DNA of 64,000 nt from MGBC163016 sp964631345. Its GTDB lineage: Bacteria; Actinomycetota; Coriobacteriia; Coriobacteriales; Eggerthellaceae. Positions 62,351 to 64,000 of the stretch are shown one piece after another (positions within the stretch are counted from its first letter, which is position 1; every line of letters begins with the position of its first letter). The stretch covers positions 418,734 to 482,733 of the forward strand of contig CAZVWE010000001.1 of NCBI GenBank assembly GCA_964631345.1, given 5' to 3'. The notes beneath the pieces were generated by a model. That model was given only the letters and a program-made list of their open reading frames with translations, had not been told where the DNA came from and ran no database searches. Position numbers and translations under genes: made by a program.

Positions 62351-63784
62351 ATGCATAGCTTCCAGATAGATCGAACAATAAAGACGCCAGCCTATCGACA
62401 ACTATATTTCCAAATCAGTAGAGCAATCGAAGAGGGGGAAATCCCAGCGGGGACAATACTTCCAAAGATTAGGGATCTCTCCTCGGATCTCGGTATAGCG
62501 CGAAATACAGTGGAGGCAGCGTATAAGCAACTAGGATTAGAGGGGTATGCAAAAGGACACCGCGGAATTGGTTATGTGGTGGAGAAGCTTGATCTTTCCG
62601 TCTTTGATAGCAACGCTTCAAAACAAGCTGATTCGTTGTTAATCAAAGATAGCGAACGCACTCGTAATGTCTTTCCCTTAGGCAACGATATGGAATGCGA
62701 ATATGATTTCGCCTATGGAAATAAGGATCTTGGCTTACTACCGATGGAAACGATGAGAATAATGGCCGACAAGGCTTTTCGAAGTGCTGATGCCAAAGCT
62801 GCATCCCTTTACATGGATCCTTTTGGTCTTTACACCCTACGAAAGGCGATTGCAAGATATGTTTATAAAAAAAGAGACATCCAATGCGTTCCCGAGCAAG
62901 TAATCATCCAACCGGGAACTCAAAGTGCTCTTCGAAAACTTGCTTTGTTGTTTAACGAAGAAAACGCATGTGTAGCAATAGAAAACCCGGGCTATAACGT
63001 AGCTAGAGAAGCATTTATCGAGAAGCAGTATCAACTCGTGCCACTTCCTGTCTATAAAGATGAATCCAATGTAATAAAAAGGCTATTGGAAAGTGATGCG
63101 AAACTTGCTTTTGTTACTCCCTCAAACCAGTTTCCCTTAGGATTCGTTATGCCACTTTCAATGAGATTAAAACTCATTGATTGGGCACGAAAACGAAATG
63201 CTTATTTGATTGAAGATGATTATTGCTGCGAATTCAGGTACAAATCGAACCCATCGCCAGCACTTCGATCAATAGACAAAGACAACACTATTTATCTGGG
63301 AACAATGTCAAAAATCTTGACACCCGCAATTCGTATCTCATACATCATAATGCCAGCTGGACTCCTTAAGAGATGGAATGAAAGGTTCCCTGATGATCTC
63401 TGTGCCGTTCCATGGCTCGAACAAGAAATGCTTCGGCTATTTTTAGAGTCGAATGTTTGGGATAGATACGAACGATCTACCGTGAATGCCTATAAAAAGA
63501 AACATGATACTTTGGTTTGTTCACTGAAAAGCAAGATGGGCAATATGGTTAGAATTCTAGACGAAGGCGCTGGACTGCATCTTCTTGTTATAGACAAGCG
63601 TGAACGTACCCAAGACGAACTCATAGATCTTGCTCTACGAAAAAGTGTTCGCGTTTATCCGACAGAACATTATTGGGCCAAAAATCCGCATCCTATGAAC
63701 AGCGCAATCTTGATAGGATTTTCTAAAATAGAAAAGGAACGGATTCCAAAGGGAATCCATCAGTTAGCTCAAGCGTGGGCGTAA
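62351..63784 (+). CDS. MocR/GabR-type regulator (GntR HTH plus aminotransferase domain)
   Basis: A 477-residue fusion. The winged HTH (about 12-75; AYRQLYFQISRAIEEGEIPAG, LSSDLGIARNTVEAAYKQL) is followed by a fold-type I PLP domain (about 110-475) with IEDDYCCEFRY and GTMSKILTPAIRISYI, where Lys is the PLP-binding residue. Such proteins sense amino acids or vitamin B6 through PLP. It is divergent from the exported molybdoenzyme operon and may control it, or the function may be unlinked. The ATG has a weak site (GGGTGAAAGTACA). Confidence 0.9.
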   Translation: MHSFQIDRTIKTPAYRQLYFQISRAIEEGEIPAGTILPKIRDLSSDLGIARNTVEAAYKQLGLEGYAKGHRGIGYVVEKLDLSVFDSNASKQADSLLIKDSERTRNVFPLGNDMECEYDFAYGNKDLGLLPMETMRIMADKAFRSADAKAASLYMDPFGLYTLRKAIARYVYKKRDIQCVPEQVIIQPGTQSALRKLALLFNEENACVAIENPGYNVAREAFIEKQYQLVPLPVYKDESNVIKRLLESDAKLAFVTPSNQFPLGFVMPLSMRLKLIDWARKRNAYLIEDDYCCEFRYKSNPSPALRSIDKDNTIYLGTMSKILTPAIRISYIIMPAGLLKRWNERFPDDLCAVPWLEQEMLRLFLESNVWDRYERSTVNAYKKKHDTLVCSLKSKMGNMVRILDEGAGLHLLVIDKRERTQDELIDLALRKSVRVYPTEHYWAKNPHPMNSAILIGFSKIEKERIPKGIHQLAQAWA

Positions 63785-63793
63785 TAGAGACAT

Positions 63794-63835
63794 AGGAGAC
63801 ATAGGGTCACTTCTAGGAGACATAGGGTCACTTCT
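63794..63835. repeat. Perfect 21-base tandem repeat after the MocR gene
   Basis: Copies at 63794-63814 and 63815-63835 are identical (unit AGGAGACATAGGGTCACTTC plus T). A partial third copy precedes, directly after the stop codon. Confidence 0.92.
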
Positions 63836-63911
63836 AATGTCTCGGAGCGCAGAAAATAACCCTTAGACGTACTTAATGTATGTTTTTCTTTGCAGAGGGA
63901 TTTTAAGAAAA

Positions 63912-63957
63912 TGGAGCGGGCGACGGGAATCGAACCCGCGTGGTCAGCTTGGGAAGC
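63912..63957 (-). tRNA. Truncated tRNA-Gly (CCC), 3' half only
   Basis: The minus strand reads GCTTCCCAAGCTGA, then an intact T arm (GCGGGTTCGATTCCCGT), acceptor strand CGCCCGC and TCCA. These are the anticodon (CCC) to CCA of a glycine tRNA. The 43 bases further upstream (63958-64000) do not offer the GCGGGCG strand or a D arm, so no 5' half is present. This is the expected look of an island end: the tRNA 3' half left beside an integrated element, with the complete gene at the far end, beyond the right edge. An intact but divergent tRNA is unlikely. Confidence 0.65.
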
Positions 63958-64000
63958 TTATTCCTTACCCGACCTTCCGCGACTCGAATTAACCGTCTGA

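Noticed and set aside
63912..64000. Intact tRNA-Gly or a tmRNA 3' end at the right edge
   Set aside because: No GCGGGCG acceptor strand or D arm precedes the anticodon, and an anticodon stem-loop with CCC argues against tmRNA.

Overview
The window most resembles a member of the Eggerthellaceae (class Coriobacteriia): an anaerobic, respiration-oriented actinobacterium with modest GC for the group. The evidence is three DMSO-reductase-superfamily molybdoenzyme systems, LuxR regulators with a multi-membrane-span N-terminus, OFA-like MFS paralogues and a classical rpsF-ssb-rpsR-rplI-dnaB operon. This placement is inferred from gene content; no 16S gene is present.

Layout. 1-3.9 kb: 3' truncated URO-D-type methyltransferase relative, DUF4143 ATPase, secreted lipoprotein. 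4-9.4 kb: tRNA-Phe and a minus-strand purA-purD-radical SAM-prepilin peptidase cluster. 8.9-12.6 kb: rpsF-ssb-rpsR-rplI-dnaB plus a small membrane protein, with a candidate S6/S18 leader. 13-21 kb: five tRNAs, PrsA-like foldase, TypA, TraX-like protein, DUF151 nuclease-like protein, amidase, QueT-like transporter. 21-27.4 kb: class I aldolase with a stand-alone cyanophycin-synthetase-N-like protein, serS, GNAT, galE, zinc ribbon protein. 27.5-38 kb: LuxR regulator, then molybdoenzyme-FeS-MFS and MFS-molybdoenzyme-FeS on one strand. 38-50 kb: an OmpR two-component system with a MacB/FtsX-type ABC transporter, a LuxR regulator divergent from an ABC-2 exporter, and an XRE membrane protein. 51-53.4 kb: two DinJ-like/PIN toxin-antitoxin modules around an XRE-zinc-ribbon regulator. 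53.4-64 kb: ferrochelatase, a large TPR protein, a Tat-exported molybdoenzyme with FeS and NrfD subunits, a divergent MocR regulator, and a truncated tRNA-Gly at the right edge.

How the parts work together. The exported molybdoenzyme set looks like a complete quinol-linked respiratory module (catalytic, electron-transfer and membrane subunits). The 27.5-38 kb cluster looks like a cytosolic reductase/dehydroxylase system with transporters and a substrate-sensing regulator, comparable in plan to catechol dehydroxylase loci of Eggerthella and Gordonibacter.

The most unusual signal is not a gene. Many intergenic gaps carry their own short degenerate tandem repeat, unrelated in sequence from gap to gap. 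At several loci the first unit includes the stop codon of the adjoining gene. At three loci the same pattern lies inside coding sequence; two of these have exact frame-preserving periods (15 and 18 bases).
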